From Cristatella mucedo (Eukaryota > Bryozoa > Phylactolaemata > Cristatellidae): a DNA stretch of 64,000 bases. The position numbers and the translations under genes were made by a program. The notes below the pieces were generated by a model. The model was not told the DNA's origin, did not search any database, and was given only the letters and a program-made list of their open reading frames with translations. Below are positions 34,370 to 45,984 of this stretch, piece by piece. The stretch lies in NCBI GenBank assembly GCA_009760855.2, contig WPIO01000066.1:1388501-1452500 (forward strand), given 5' to 3'. Position 1 is the stretch's first letter. Each line of letters starts with the position of its first letter.

Positions 34370-35515
34370 TGTTCCTCGTGGCTTTGCAAAGTCCCGTCTT
34401 GACTTTAATAACTCACTGTTTGCTGGTCTACCAGCATGTGCGATCATTTACTAACAGCTGGTGCATATTTTAGCAGCTATGTTTGTCTGTCGTGAACTTT
34501 TAAGTTGCCAAATCACAAGATTTCTCAATTACCAGCACTAGCTACCAGTCAGGCAACAGATCTACTTCAAGGTTTTGTCGCTCCCTTTTAGGTACACTCC
34601 TTCTTCGGCTCTAGCCTACCTGTCAGAGCTACTCTTTAACCAGGTTAAGCATTATATCACCCACTTTTATTTGAATGAAACTATTTACGCGAATGTCGTA
34701 CAAATCTTAGTTTGGTTAATAATAATAAAATATTAAACTTGATAAAGCTCCCTCGGAGAACTTGAGCTCTTTCTAGGCGCTATACATTTGCTGCAAGTGA
34801 GACCGGTTGGTTGCCGTTGGGCACTGCACAGAACGCCTGCAGGCGAGCGAAACCACCAGGCTATTCAACTACCTAAGGAGCCGGGGAAGCACAACTGCCA
34901 TCCAGCAGACATTCATTCTAACCCGGGCTTCTGTCGTCTAATGTTGAGGAATGATGCACTTTGTTTCGTTTGCTCTGTTTCTAATGCCGAGCAGTTTGAA
35001 AGCTGAGCTGTGATTGGCTAGTCGGTGGTCGGGAGGGCCCCCCACCAGACTCGTAGCTGCCGACACCAAAATTTACGTGAGGCACTGTCGTAGGCTGGTG
35101 TATGCATTACCACTCATACAACGATCAGGGGCAGTGCCTTCAATTGAATGAAACCACAAAAACCTCTAATCCGTTGGAGACCGAGTGCCTTCAGCTCCCT
35201 ATACTGCCGAAGCCTGGAGCTCACTTACGACATGGATCACGACATAACCCCTGACGACTCTACTCAAAAAGAATATAAAAAAGCACCTATTTACGAATAT
35301 GTGCTTAAGCTTGCTGACACTGTCACATGCCACCACTAATCACACTTACATGCTGACCTCGTTCATCTCACACATAACCGTACGATTCAGGTTGTTTTTA
35401 AAGCATGCTACTGCTCACTATTCGATTTTACTTCCTTTGCAGCAAATGTAAAGCACATAGAAAGAGATGTAATTCTCTGAGAGTGTTTTTTTGAGTTTAT
35501 TGTTATTATAGCTCT
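34370..35515 (+). mobile_element. LINE-A copy split by an insertion
   Basis: C-terminal coding region at 34375-34716 and the collinear remainder through hairpin and ATT tail at 35145-35515. The two parts are separated by a GC-rich insert with its own LINE-A-type tail. Confidence 0.8.
34717..35144 (-). mobile_element. GC-rich insert ending in a LINE-A-type tail
   Basis: On the minus strand: about 340 bases of GC-rich sequence without recognised homology, then the LINE-A hairpin and (ATT)n (34725-34800). Could be a SINE with a novel head or a LINE-A 5' end fused to its 3' tail. Partial repeats of 'tgaatgaaac' flank both sides. Confidence 0.5.
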
Positions 35516-35559
35516 GTACTTGATCCATTTTTTTCATTATTTATTATCTCTCTCTTGCC

Positions 35560-36105
35560 TATGTGATTGCTGGGCAATACCGTAGCTTTCACTTCTATGG
35601 AAACGGCATTCGGTTGGACCATTGCTTTAAGCCTCTTACCCCTCCGAGCTTCGAATCAAATAGTCTTTTTTACTGCATGGATTGATGGCGTCCACGAGTG
35701 GATAGCAGTGAACTTGTTTGAACTGATTAATGATGGAATCACCTTACCGTTTTTAGACAAACAACGTGTGATTCAGTACATTCGAAAGGTTAACGGTTTC
35801 TGTAGGTTTTTTCAGCACCCTTTCACTAGAATATGCACGAATTATAGGTGTCTTTTAACATACTGACTTTCATTACATGAACAAATCTTCACAGTCACGT
35901 CTGCATACTCTTTTCTTTACGACACGGCTCAGATTAGAGCTTGCTTAAACCGTAATGCGGCGTCTAAATTAGTCCATGTTTTTCTGGCATTAAGTCTCGA
36001 CTTATGTAACTCACTATGTATGTATAAGCGCCTAGAAAGAGATTAAGTTCTCTGAGGGCGCTTTATCAAGTACATTATTATTATTATTATTAATATTATT
36101 ATTAT
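35560..36105 (+). mobile_element. LINE-A internal-deletion copy
   Basis: RT-distal coding remnants ('cttctatgg' YADD region at 35590 onward; 'gattaatgatggaatc') lead to the 'CNSL' segment at 36008-36020. The sequence then jumps directly to the terminal hairpin at 36025, skipping about 500 bases, and ends in (ATT)n. Confidence 0.75.
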
Positions 36106-36762
36106 CACTGTCTGTAACCTAACTGGTCAAGTCTACACAAGTTTGTGGCCATGATCATTCCATAGTTCAGGAAGTCATCACTGAACCGTAAATCATGTAG
36201 ACACGTGACCAAGCTTATGAAGAAGCAGTTCTCAGTCAAACTTTAGCAGATACCCTCTTACTTTCGCACTGGACAAGTAAATCGTGAATCGTGCTTCAGT
36301 GACAACTAGCTTGTCAGTCATCTTTAGCCGGTGACCAGCTTTCATGTGAGTGGCATGTCACAAAAGGAGCATCCTTGTGTATGGGATAGCAGCAGATGCA
36401 ATATGAAGAACCCAGGCGCGATTCCAGTTCCTGAAGCAAGCCTGCTGCTATTCCATACCAGCTGCTTTTAGATGTGCCACGTATTACGTTGAAAGTAACT
36501 AGCATGCAACTAGAATATTTTGACTATAAACTGAAATCAGACGCGAGTTTTTTTAGCTATGAGACTATGCAGCATTCAGCGGTTGGACATCGGTTAAAAA
36601 TTTTAAGACCCAATTTAATTGTACAACAGTATAGTTCTTCTTTCAAAAATGCATGCAACACCTGAAGTTCATTATTTAATTCTTTCATTTGTGCTTTCCC
36701 TCAATATTGCACTTGCATTTTCTGCTAACATAGTTTTCTTCGCAAGTTTCCATTGTCTATAT
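36106..36762. other. Unique sequence
   Basis: No confident feature. Short frames on both strands (for example minus 36314-36505) lack recognisable motifs. A hydrophobic ATG frame near 36649 has no usable donor. Confidence 0.35.
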
Positions 36763-36895
36763 ATAATTCATTTGTATAGCGCCCCAAGAGAACTTAATCT
36801 CTATTCAGGCGCTTCACATATGCCTCGGGGCTCGAGCACACGACCTCAGTCAGACCTTGGTCGGGGCGAGCACCTTGACCGCTAGACCAAACCAG
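36763..36895 (-). mobile_element. SINE-1 copy
   Basis: Reverse strand: tRNA-like head 'tggtctagcggtcaaggtgc' (A-box) and 'gtgctcgagccc' (B-box), then 'catatgtgaagcgcctgaat' merging into the LINE-A-type hairpin (agagattaagttctc) and an AT-rich end. Confidence 0.85.
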
Positions 36896-37004
36896 CGGCA
36901 TCTCGGAAGCATATGGGAACAGTGCTTAATCTTTTTGACCAGGATAGTGGACTTTAGTTCAGCAGGCATTCTTGTATTGTCCACCACTAATAGTAGTAGA
37001 ACCT

Positions 37005-37085
37005 TTTATTATGATGATAATAAAACATTTGATCAAGCACCCTCAGAGAACTTAATCTCTTTGTAGGCCCTTTACATTTAAGGTT
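37005..37085 (-). mobile_element. LINE-A 3' hairpin tail only
   Basis: ATT-type end and hairpin in reverse; no body recognised. Confidence 0.75.
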
Positions 37086-38217
37086 AATCTGCCACTATAA
37101 AAATGAGGCTATACATTTTTTAACTGCTTTTAGGAAACAAATATAGCTCTGGGGATGCTTTTCACGTGGCTTTATTAGTTTCCTAGAAGAATAAGTTCGA
37201 AAAATGGTAATCCTGATCCATCACAAAGTTCCGTGCACTATATACGCCTCGAAAATATTTTAAGAGTGTATTGGACGGACGTCATATGAAATCCCTCAAG
37301 AAAAAGCAAGATTAACTTACATTAATTGGGCATTCACTAGAAAGTTGCAGCCTCATGTCATGGTTGCGGTAGAAAGACTGCCATTAAAAATACTAGATGA
37401 TTTAAAAGTCATTTAACATAATCTTGAGCCCAAATTAAAAAGTCGACTTTGAAAATTTAAAAACTGCATTTGTAAAGCTCAACGGTGAATTTAATAGAGC
37501 AAAATCTGCACCTGTTTAATCAAAACGTTTGTAATAGCCCCCGAATTAGCAATAACTGCAAAGTGCCTAACAATTTGGCTGGTTAAAATCTGGCGATATT
37601 TCATTCACCTAAACCTCTGACTCAGCCTTTTTATGGCAAGGAATGAAATCGCCATTGGCTGCAGTCCAAGATGTTTTTGTGCAGCCTTAGCTGTCCTGCA
37701 AGTGGCAGGTAGTACGAGAGTCTAATTTAGTGTTCGTAGGACAATCAATGCATGGTTGAGCAGTTGTGCACTCGCTTGACGCTGCCGACGCTCTGCGTTC
37801 TAGCCCTTCAAATTGCTGGTTCAGTAGTAAAGCTGGCAATCCAAACAGGAATTGCATGCATACTCCTACAAGTATCTTACTATCGGCCGACCCACAGTGG
37901 TAAGATCTTCCAAGATGTGCAGCATTTGTAGTGTCAGTGAAGCTTTTTTATGCGAAATTCAGTGAATGACAGACTTCAAGGTATAAATTCTCAGCTTGCA
38001 CTAAGGGGACTTAAAATAGCATGTTACCAGCCGCTGCAAACTATGAGCAGCTTGTTGTTTTTTTACTCTATGCTGCAGACCAACTATGAAAGTGCAGCGA
38101 TGAGCCTAGGCAAGTTAGTAGGGAAATTTGTATGATCGTTAAATGGTCGACATGAGAATGAATACCTAATTACACTGACAACCCGGCGACGTTAGCTTTC
38201 TTTTGAAATCGGTTTCT
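37086..38217. other. Unique sequence
   Basis: Nothing recognised over 1.1 kb. A 61-codon frame at 37950 is not supported by any motif. Confidence 0.4.
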
Positions 38218-38310
38218 AGGATAATAATACAATAATAATAATAATGCGCTTGATAAAGCGCCCTCGGAGAACTTAATCTCTCTCTAGGCACATTACATTT
38301 GCTGGAAAGA
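38218..38310 (-). mobile_element. LINE-A 3' hairpin tail only
   Basis: (ATT)n and a well-preserved hairpin in reverse ('aaagcgccctcggagaac'), ending within 30 bases upstream of the stem. Confidence 0.8.
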
Positions 38311-38649
38311 GAGGATGAGTTAATGCTGCTACAAAGGTCGAAGTCACGGTAGCAACTACCTCCTATTGGTCATTTGTATTAAGGATTGTCAGAGTTCACT
38401 TACCTCTTGAAAATAGAATCAGTTGTGATTTATTTGGGCTTGTTTCATTGATCATATTCTGCATGAACGTTTTCCAATTATAGCCATCTTACGGAATAGC
38501 TACGAGATTAATTAGCTAAATCTGCCCACGATATTATGAAGTATGCAGAACCCTAAGTATGCAGAGCACTTTTGACGTCCAGTCGCAAAGATAGGCAGCA
38601 ATTCATTCAAACTTGCTTGAGTGCTATGGTATGAGTTATGGGGTTGCGC

Positions 38650-38735
38650 CTTTAATTCCAGAGAGAGTAAGCCTGGCTCTAGAAGAATGCTGCCGTATTA
38701 AAGAGGATTTTAAATCAGCTAGTATTCCATAGAGA
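38650..38735 (+). mobile_element. Possible SINE-2 3' half
   Basis: Resembles the SINE-2 body end ('ttaaagaggattttaaatcagctagta'). The head is not recognisable. Confidence 0.4.
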
Positions 38736-39279
38736 TTTTTCGTGGATCTACCTGGCTGGTTCCGAGTCCTCCTCTAGTGGTTGAGGGCCACGGGCTACTA
38801 TAATTCTGTGAGTTAAGGATTTACGAGACCGCATGGGATTTAAAGTCAGCTAATTATATGAAAACAGCTCAACGTTTGCAAAACGCAGCTGCCGCGTAAA
38901 AGTTTGAAGATCTTAACGCTAATCAAAATTTCAGCATTAATTAAAAACATATTTCAAATCTAATCTTTATAATACAAGTTAATGATTTTTTTAGCTCACC
39001 ACATTGTAATAGCGCTTCAAATAATACATCTATCTAGCAAATTCTTAATGATATCCTTCTAACTTGACTTAATCACTGTAATATGTGTAGAATCAAAGGA
39101 AATATCGGATGGTTTAACAGCCTATTAAATCTTGAGATTACTTTCACCCATAATTCGGCAGGCATTGCAGCTTGAAAGAAATAATAACCTCCATATTTTA
39201 TTAGGAGTCTACTAAGATAGCAATGCTCTCTTACATAAGCCAAGCTTCTCAATTTCTCTTAATTGGTTGACATGTAAAT
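38736..39279. other. Unique sequence
   Basis: Nothing firm recognised. Confidence 0.35.
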
Positions 39280-39426
39280 ATAATAAATATAATTCATTTA
39301 TATAACGCCCCAAGAGAACTTAATCTCTATTCAGGCGCTTCACATATGCCTCGGGGCTCGAGCCCACGACCTCAGTCAGACCTTGGATGAGGCGAGCACC
39401 TTAACCGCTAGACCAAACCAGCTCGG
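39280..39426 (-). mobile_element. SINE-1 copy, best conserved
   Basis: Reverse strand: 'tggtctagcggttaaggtgc' (A-box TGGTCTAGCGG), 'gtgggctcgagcccc' (B-box), then the LINE-A-like 3' hairpin and an ATA-rich tail at 39280-39293. Nearly identical over its length to 36763-36895. Confidence 0.88.
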
Positions 39427-40597
39427 CATGAATTCTGCTAGCCACAGTAAGCTCATCAAAAAAGTGCCTAGACTTTGATTAGCCTGTAGACTGACGGTAA
39501 TAACAGCTTAGTCCTTGTAGCTTTTTTGTTTTTTTCAGATAGAGATACATTATATTATATTATTATTATCTTCGCTAAGGATATTTAAGTTAAAGGATTC
39601 ACACTTTTTGAATGGCCCCCTACTTCCTGGACTCAACGAATTATATGAAGAAACTAATCGTTAAAGGTAAAGCTCAATGCTCAATTCTGAAGCCTTTAAG
39701 TTCATACCGTTCAAGCATTAAAATATTAGCCGATTCAATCGCTTCATTTGTAAGTGGCAAACGACAATGGAGTACTGAAGTGTGAAAGCTCATGTGGACA
39801 CCCTGGTTAACTCTAGAGCGGTCTTCCCTCTTTTCATTTTTGATGGGACCGCTGTTTCTTGCAGGCTACCCTCTGCCTTTAGGCTCAAATAACTCGAGGG
39901 CAGCATCAAGGACCACCGTCTGTTAAAAGAACAACTGCCAGCTGATCTAAGCCAGGCGAAAAGGGGTTGCAAAAGCCTTGCTGGTGAGGTCTAGTGCTCA
40001 CGAGGTATTTGTGCCAGCAGAAATGTCATTTTTTCCTTCAATGCCAAACGGCAGGCTGCTCGATTAGTTAGTAACGACTGGGTCAGCTGTTTCAACTAGC
40101 CGACCACAAACAGAGACACTCATTTTTACCATGCTGCCTGAAACGACGTTTAGCACAGTGTTTTCTGGACTACTCTGCTGTACGTCAACTAGCAATCTTT
40201 CAGTGGCACTGAAAAAACGTTTGCATAGCCATTGAATCTGAACTTGAGCATTTCCGACTATTTTAGGTCACTACAAGTTTTTCATTGCCAGCTCGACAGC
40301 CCTTATGCTTTGGTTCCCTGCCCGAAATGTAACTGGCTAATGCAAGGTTAACATTCTGAAGTGAATAACAAAATTAATCTGAAGCCACCATCTAAAGTTT
40401 GGTCTCACCAAGCGATTTTGACGAAACTAATCAATCAACAGCTTTCTCGTTTCCAATTATATTGTTTTGATTTTAACATGTAAGCATGCGGTCTGAGCTA
40501 TAACATTCCTCAAATGTCAGGTGAAGAATATCTCGGGGTGTGAAAAAATTCATATAGAAGCTATCAACAATCATTCACGTAGAAGCCGGATATTACG
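39427..40597. other. Unique sequence
   Basis: Short TATTA run near 39550. No other feature recognised. Confidence 0.4.
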
Positions 40598-41070
40598 CTG
40601 ACCCACAAGGCCCGCCAAGGCTTGGCTCCTTCATACCTGGCTGAACTGCTGCATCAGTTTCAGCCTGTTCGCGCCCTCAGGTCCTGTGTGGACAGTAAAT
40701 TAGCTGTCCCATTCCTCCGCTTAAAGGCAGTTGGCGACAGAAGCTTTAGCTCTGCAGGTCCTAGACTGTGGAACTCGCTTCCACAATTCTTACGCAACGA
40801 CATCTACTGTCCAACTGCCGACTGTGGCACATCTTTTTCAGCGGTCCTGAACTGCTACTTCTATGCTACTCACTACCTCAACTGCTCTCCTAACTCTGCT
40901 ATGCTTCCCACTTTTTCTTTGTTGCGTGAGACGAAGTCTGTTGGGTACCGAATGCGTACCGAAAGCCGCTTAGGCTGTGAGTGTGCTATACAAAACTCTC
41001 CTGCGTAACACCCACATGGTCTGTATGACTTTGTGGAGTTACTGACGGAGATACATTACATTATATTACA
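40598..41070 (+). mobile_element. LINE-B 3' end, well conserved
   Basis: An open 128-codon C-terminal ORF2 piece (APSYLAELLHQFQPVRALRS; SFSSAGPRLWNSLPQFLRND), then the 3' end 'gactttgtggagttactgac' and a tail of ACATT/ATATT units at 41050-41068. Confidence 0.9.
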
Positions 41071-41754
41071 TATTGTTAGTGGGTTCCAATTGATTCACCT
41101 GGGAGGCCGGTCACAAAGCATTAGTCTTTTAGCAGCTTATTTACGCTTGTTTTCCAGAACTATGCCGATGTATTACACCGATCACTTAAACGCTTCCTCA
41201 GTTGCCGTTGCCACAAGAAATTAAAGGAAGACATCCGAGCTGACCGTGTGAAACAGATCAGGCCGTTTACAAAAATTGTACATGTACATGTAATGTTTTC
41301 GCTGACCTAAATTTGGCAGTAGTAAGGGCAGCGTGTGAATTTCAAGTTATTGCTGCTCATTATAACTTGAGTAACCATTTTAATTCAACAGGAGGCTACT
41401 TTCGCTCATTTTGAGGCCCGGTCATTAGAAAATAGCTCTTATTAGCCAAATAAAAAAATATGCTACATATATGTATCTGCATATAAATGCATGTATCAAC
41501 GCCTAATTTTGAAGAAGCCTGATGAACTTCAATCAGGCGCGTTGAAATAGTAATATTGTTATGAAATACATATCTCAGACATTCTCGGTAATTCAAATTA
41601 ACTTAGAGAGGCGGCTGCAACTGAGTGTAATTGCTTAACAAGTAATTTACAACCTAACACCAGGTTGAAATTTAAACCTGGAGGCATTTGCTTGCAGATC
41701 GGCAATTTAAAAATTTAATTTACTACGAGTGATGCATAATTGTGTTTTTACGTC
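41071..41754. other. Unique sequence
   Basis: No exon or repeat recognised. Confidence 0.4.
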
Positions 41755-41930
41755 AATATGTGTGTGTCTGCATGTTTGCGCACACGTGTGTGAGTGTGTG
41801 TGTGTGTGTGTGTGCGTGTGCGTGTGCGTGTGTGCGTGTGTGTCCGTTAGAGCGTGGGCGCATGTTCGCGGGCGCCTGCACTAGCGGGCGCGAGCGCGTG
41901 CGAGCGTGTGCACGCGCGTGTGTGTTTGAC
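41755..41930. repeat. (GT)n/(GCGTGT)n microsatellite
   Basis: Alternating purine-pyrimidine GT, GCGT and GCGC runs, the most GC-rich simple repeat in the window. Ends about 75 bases upstream of the splice acceptor at 42004-42005. Confidence 0.95.
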
Positions 41931-42005
41931 TGTGCAGGAGACTGTGCGTTCAGTAGAAGCTATACGGCATTTATAAAATAGACAATTGTTAATGATTTCT
42001 TGTAG

Positions 42006-42410
42006 CTGCAACGAAAACTATTCTTCTGGAAGGCAACAGGGGAACCTTGACTCTCGAGACAAGTGGGTTATTTTTACCCGCTTACCTGGAGGTTACTCAC
42101 CGTAGAAATGGCACAAGTCAACGAATTGGAGCCACCACATCCATGATAAGAGACAGAGGTTCGCCGACTGAGTGCACGTTCAGCAGTCCTATCAATCATC
42201 CCTGGTTCTTTAGGTATATCTGCATTTCCAAAAAGAGAACTTCAAGCACGTATTATCTCCGGCTCATAATAATTACAGCGAGAATTCGGCGAGACATTGA
42301 AGGCGAGTTCAACTTCACATTTACGCCTCACCGACACGACAAATGGCTAGGCGGAGTTAAACTGTATCTACCTATCAGAAGCTCATCCTTGACAGTAATG
42401 ATTGTGGAGG
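42006..42410 (+). CDS. Ig-like domain exon (type 1), gene 2
   Basis: Phase 1-1 exon of 135 codons. Acceptor aatgatttcttgtag|ct, donor GTACAG at 42411. Paralogue of the 2306 exon: LLEGNRGTL near the start, then a central TEC...YIC pair with 15 residues between, a hydrophobic LRLIIITA strand, and IEGEFNFTF where a normal Ig domain has DxGxYxC. There is no cysteine at the F-strand place. The frame continues after the donor to 42481, but the extra codons have no counterpart in the paralogue. Too short for a whole receptor; more domains, a signal peptide and a membrane exon must lie elsewhere. Inferred to be the first domain exon seen of a second receptor gene, but an orphan exon is possible. Confidence 0.68.
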
Positions 42411-42752
42411 GTACAGTCCATTTTTTTGGCGACTTAAGTCAAATTTGTGTACATGCAGTGTCGGTTTGCATTCGTATTTGAGGTACTTGCCTTTGATAGC
42501 CAAAGTAGAAGTACAAGTAAATGCATTTAATGACCTCAGTCATTCGTTCATGCCCTGTCACATTTGAGAGCGGCTTAACAGATAGTAATGTTTTTAGGGT
42601 GCTATAAATAGAATTACGAGATAGCATTCAATGCTATTAACATGTTTCTTAAAATCACATTAAAATACAAACCAAAGCAGTCAACTAAAAGCCAAATTGT
42701 TTTCCTGTTAGGCTGCAGCAAATGAATGCTATGTAGCTCTATCGAAAACTAT
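42411..42752 (+). other. Unique sequence, probable intron
   Basis: Nothing recognised. Confidence 0.4.
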
Positions 42753-42895
42753 GGTAATGTAATGTAATGTATCTCCGTCTGTAACTCAACAATGCCGCAA
42801 AGACTATGTGGGTGTTAGGCAGTAAAGTTTTGTATATCGTGCTCACAGCCTAAGCGGCTTTCGTTACGCATCCGGGTAGTCACCTCCTGGTAATG
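42753..42895 (-). mobile_element. LINE-B 3' tail
   Basis: Reverse: (ACATT)n seen as 'aatgtaatgtaatgtatctc', then the 3' end of LINE-B ('gcctaagcggctttcgttac'). Confidence 0.85.
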
Positions 42896-43994
42896 CGTTT
42901 TGTCATTGAGTACGCTACAGCTAACCATCTGACCATACTTACTTATAGCATACACAGAGTACCAAGAAATAGCTTAAATTCTCGAAGCACGCAATACAAA
43001 TTTATAAATTTTATTATTCTCATTTGTCTATATTTTTCGCCTTTAGAAAATTACAGATTCGTTAATAGTTTTCAGCGCTTCTGTCGATTCAAGTTCATTT
43101 CCACAATTGCAATAATTATTAAGCTCATCATCAGCTCATCATATTAAGCTCATTATCATCATCATCAGAACATCCATCATTCGCTCGTCATAGATTTTAG
43201 CTAAAGTGTTACAAGCTTCAATTACCAACTTAAACAGATTTTATTAGAACAAAAATATTTAGCAGAGAAACTGGGTTATTCTAGTACCAAGGTTTTCCAA
43301 ATCAATAGATTCGTATGTGCATTTTAACTCTTTATGCCGACTGCTCGGCCTTATGCTTTGCCTGTCTTCCGTAGACGCTTTCCACTATACTTCTGTGCGT
43401 AGGCATTCATTTTTACATTTCCCCCTATATTTTATTGACTTGCAAATCTTACAATCAATGATTATGCTTATTTATAGACCTAGAACAAGAAAACCATGCC
43501 AGATTAGTTTCATGACTAGTGCTTTAAAGCCTCTGACCGATGGAGCTGTAACCCTCATATGATCATTTCCGTAAAAAAATTTATTATTCTCTAGATTACT
43601 TTACATTGCTTGCAGTGTAAGAACCGTATCTAGGTCAAGAGACCTGTAACTTAATGAAGATTCACTATTAGGAGCTTTAAAGTGAGCATCCGAATATACG
43701 AATGGTATAGCTGCAAAACGCACCACTTAAAAAATATTTGCGTAGATTCTGTTCACAATGGGAGTTCATAGATTATTTCGTATTAAGCATAAGCAATTCT
43801 ATCCATGAACCGGTAAAAATCTTACCCACTGTCATAATTCAATGACTTAAGATCTAGTATTCACCACAAAATGTTTGGTTTGGTTCCTGTCGTCTCGTAG
43901 CGTGTTCTTATACTTTCCTATGCGAGTAACATCAAGCATGGGTTATGCTAATTTTGTAATCTGGGGAGATGAATTGCAGCCGTAAAAATTCAAA
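42896..43994. other. Unique sequence with ATC-rich run
   Basis: An imperfect (TCA)n run at 43125-43170. No exon recognised. If 43995 is a true first exon, its promoter should be in this stretch; no TATA box or initiator is convincing. Confidence 0.4.
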
Positions 43995-44037
43995 ATGTAT
44001 CACTGTCTCATTTCTATATTTTGCATTGTTTTATCAG
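43995..44037 (+). CDS. Candidate signal-peptide exon
   Basis: ATG followed by a short hydrophobic core, MYHCLISIFCIVLS, then a phase-1 donor GTAAAT at 44038. The phase matches every Ig exon here. Spliced to the 63388 exon it would give a leader followed directly by DYPFILSI. Weaknesses: the leader is short, the intron would be 19 kb, and the candidate lies downstream of the 42006 exon, so it could only start a transcript that omits that exon. Coincidence cannot be excluded. Confidence 0.35.
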
Positions 44038-44181
44038 GTAAATGTCAGATTTGCGATCTCAAGCATTCGCTGTATTCTGAGAATGCCAGTCTTGTACAGT
44101 TTTTATCGTTAGCAGTTGTTTTAAGCAAAGGGGCGCTCTTTTTACTGCAGTCGGATTTTCCAAGACATTATTCCTTACAAT

Positions 44182-45345
44182 AATAATAATAACAATTATA
44201 ACATACTTTTTAAAATGCCCTTAAAGAACTAAATATATTTTCTAGGCTGTCTACAGATGCTGCATTGGAAGCTCGACCGATGGCTATTTTTAGCACGCTC
44301 CATAGACAAGAAGAATACGTTGGTTAGCATTGACATGCATATGGTCAGCGTGCAAGTGTGGTTGATGGCAGCATGCAACCGTGTCAGTACGCATAAGCCC
44401 ATTGAGCAAGAATCGTTGCTAGCCACTAAATGATGCCATAAATGTCTGTCTGTTTAGTTTCTTTTATAATCTTGATGCGGCAGAAGATTTCGTGACATAT
44501 GGCTGGGGTGAGTTCCAGGCTTGATGAAGATACGAACTAAATACAAGTTCGCCAATGGAATTTAGATTTTGTAAGAGGCATTGATAAACAGTTAGATTCG
44601 ACTGATGAAATTGTTTTGCACGATACCTAACCTGGTGTGGCAGTACATGTGATAGGCTGGAGTCAAAGATTTAAGGGAACTACAAGTTGAAGATAAAACC
44701 TTAAAGTCAGTGCGTTGCTTGACTGGGAGCCTGGGCTGATCAGTGAGAAGTGTTTTGATTTATCTACTGGGAAGCTCACGATAAACAGACCTAGTCCCAG
44801 AGTTTTGCACCAGCTTTAAGTGCCTAAGTGCTCAGGCCGGAAGACTAGCAAACAGGGACTTACAGAGGCCAGGGCTGGATGTCATAAATGCATGGACCAA
44901 CTTAGATGTGGTATCCTTATCTAAACGTAACCTAATTTTAGCAATATTATACAGCTCTAAGTAGAGAGACTTGACTGTGGAGCCGATGTGGTTGTCCACT
45001 CAAAGGTCATTTCGGAGAATGACACCGATATTTCAAAACAGATTCAACAGGAGATGTGCTGACAGAGCTGATTTTGAGCTTTCGCCTTTCCTATTTCTTA
45101 AGCACTTTTGGTTTATCCATAACTAGTGAGTTGATCTGATCCTAATTTAATTAAATACATTTTGCTTTCCTCTATGTGTTAATGTCATCAATACATTCAG
45201 CGAGGGTGTTTTTAGAATTTGACATGCTGGGTGACTGGCCGAGACCTAAGCAAATGGAAAACTGAGTGGAAAGCCTAATTAATGTATTACTTCAGTAATT
45301 ACTTAGAAGTGGCAGCTAAGATTATGCTTGACAATCGAATTGGCA
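44182..45345 (-). mobile_element. LINE-A copy, decayed
   Basis: (ATT)n at 44182-44200, degraded hairpin, 3' noncoding, C-terminal and RT-distal regions to the codons around YADD near 45290. Ends at a GA microsatellite. Confidence 0.78.

Positions 45346-45396
<51 letters not shown>
45346..45396. repeat. (GA)n microsatellite
   Basis: About 45 bases of GA, at the point where LINE-A has 'ggcagagta'; probably expanded from that purine-rich site. Confidence 0.95.
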
Positions 45397-45397
<1 letters not shown>

Positions 45398-45984
45398 CGT
45401 CTCATTTCATTCGGTGATTATGAATGTGTACAATCGTCCTGACTTCACCAACATCTTATTTTTACTCGAGACGTTCACTACGTTTTAATCTAAGGTCTAC
45501 CTGTTATTGCATCAATACTAAATCTAGTCAAACCTACACTTCAGTCTAATCTGGGGGCTTTTCTAAACACTAAATCAACAATGCTAACCGTAAGCTGCAC
45601 AGCACTGAAAGCACAAGCTTTACCCGATGGGATCAATACCAAGATCGAAATCTATAGGAATGCCAGGGCAGTAGTCCCCTGAAATGTAAGGTCAAACCTC
45701 ATGCTATTCAAATGTTTTAGTAAATCCATAACCAATGTTAACTTTAAAGGGGGTTAAGTGTTCAGGCAGCATCTAAATATGCCCAATAGTATGTTATCTC
45801 CTCTAAAAAGCTCATAATTGCTGTAAATGCTATAAAAGACTCAACAACTCAAGATTGTGCTCACTTAGCATCTTTTTTAGGCATTATCAGAAGCACCTTA
45901 ATCACTTTCACAATTGCATGCTCTAGGCCACACTAGATCGCACAGTACACTTCTCGAACCCGGCAGCCAGATGCAAGAAGATTT
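45397..45984. other. Unique sequence
   Basis: Nothing recognised. Confidence 0.4.

Noticed and set aside
36649-36735. Hydrophobic ATG frame as signal-peptide exon for gene 2
   Set aside because: No donor in a suitable phase follows the hydrophobic core, and it reads straight into a SINE.
39360-39426. tRNA gene on the minus strand
   Set aside because: Same reason: a tRNA-like SINE-1 head continuing into the LINE-A-type 3' hairpin.
41742-41981. Cysteine/valine-rich 79-codon frame
   Set aside because: It is a translation of the GT/GC repeat.
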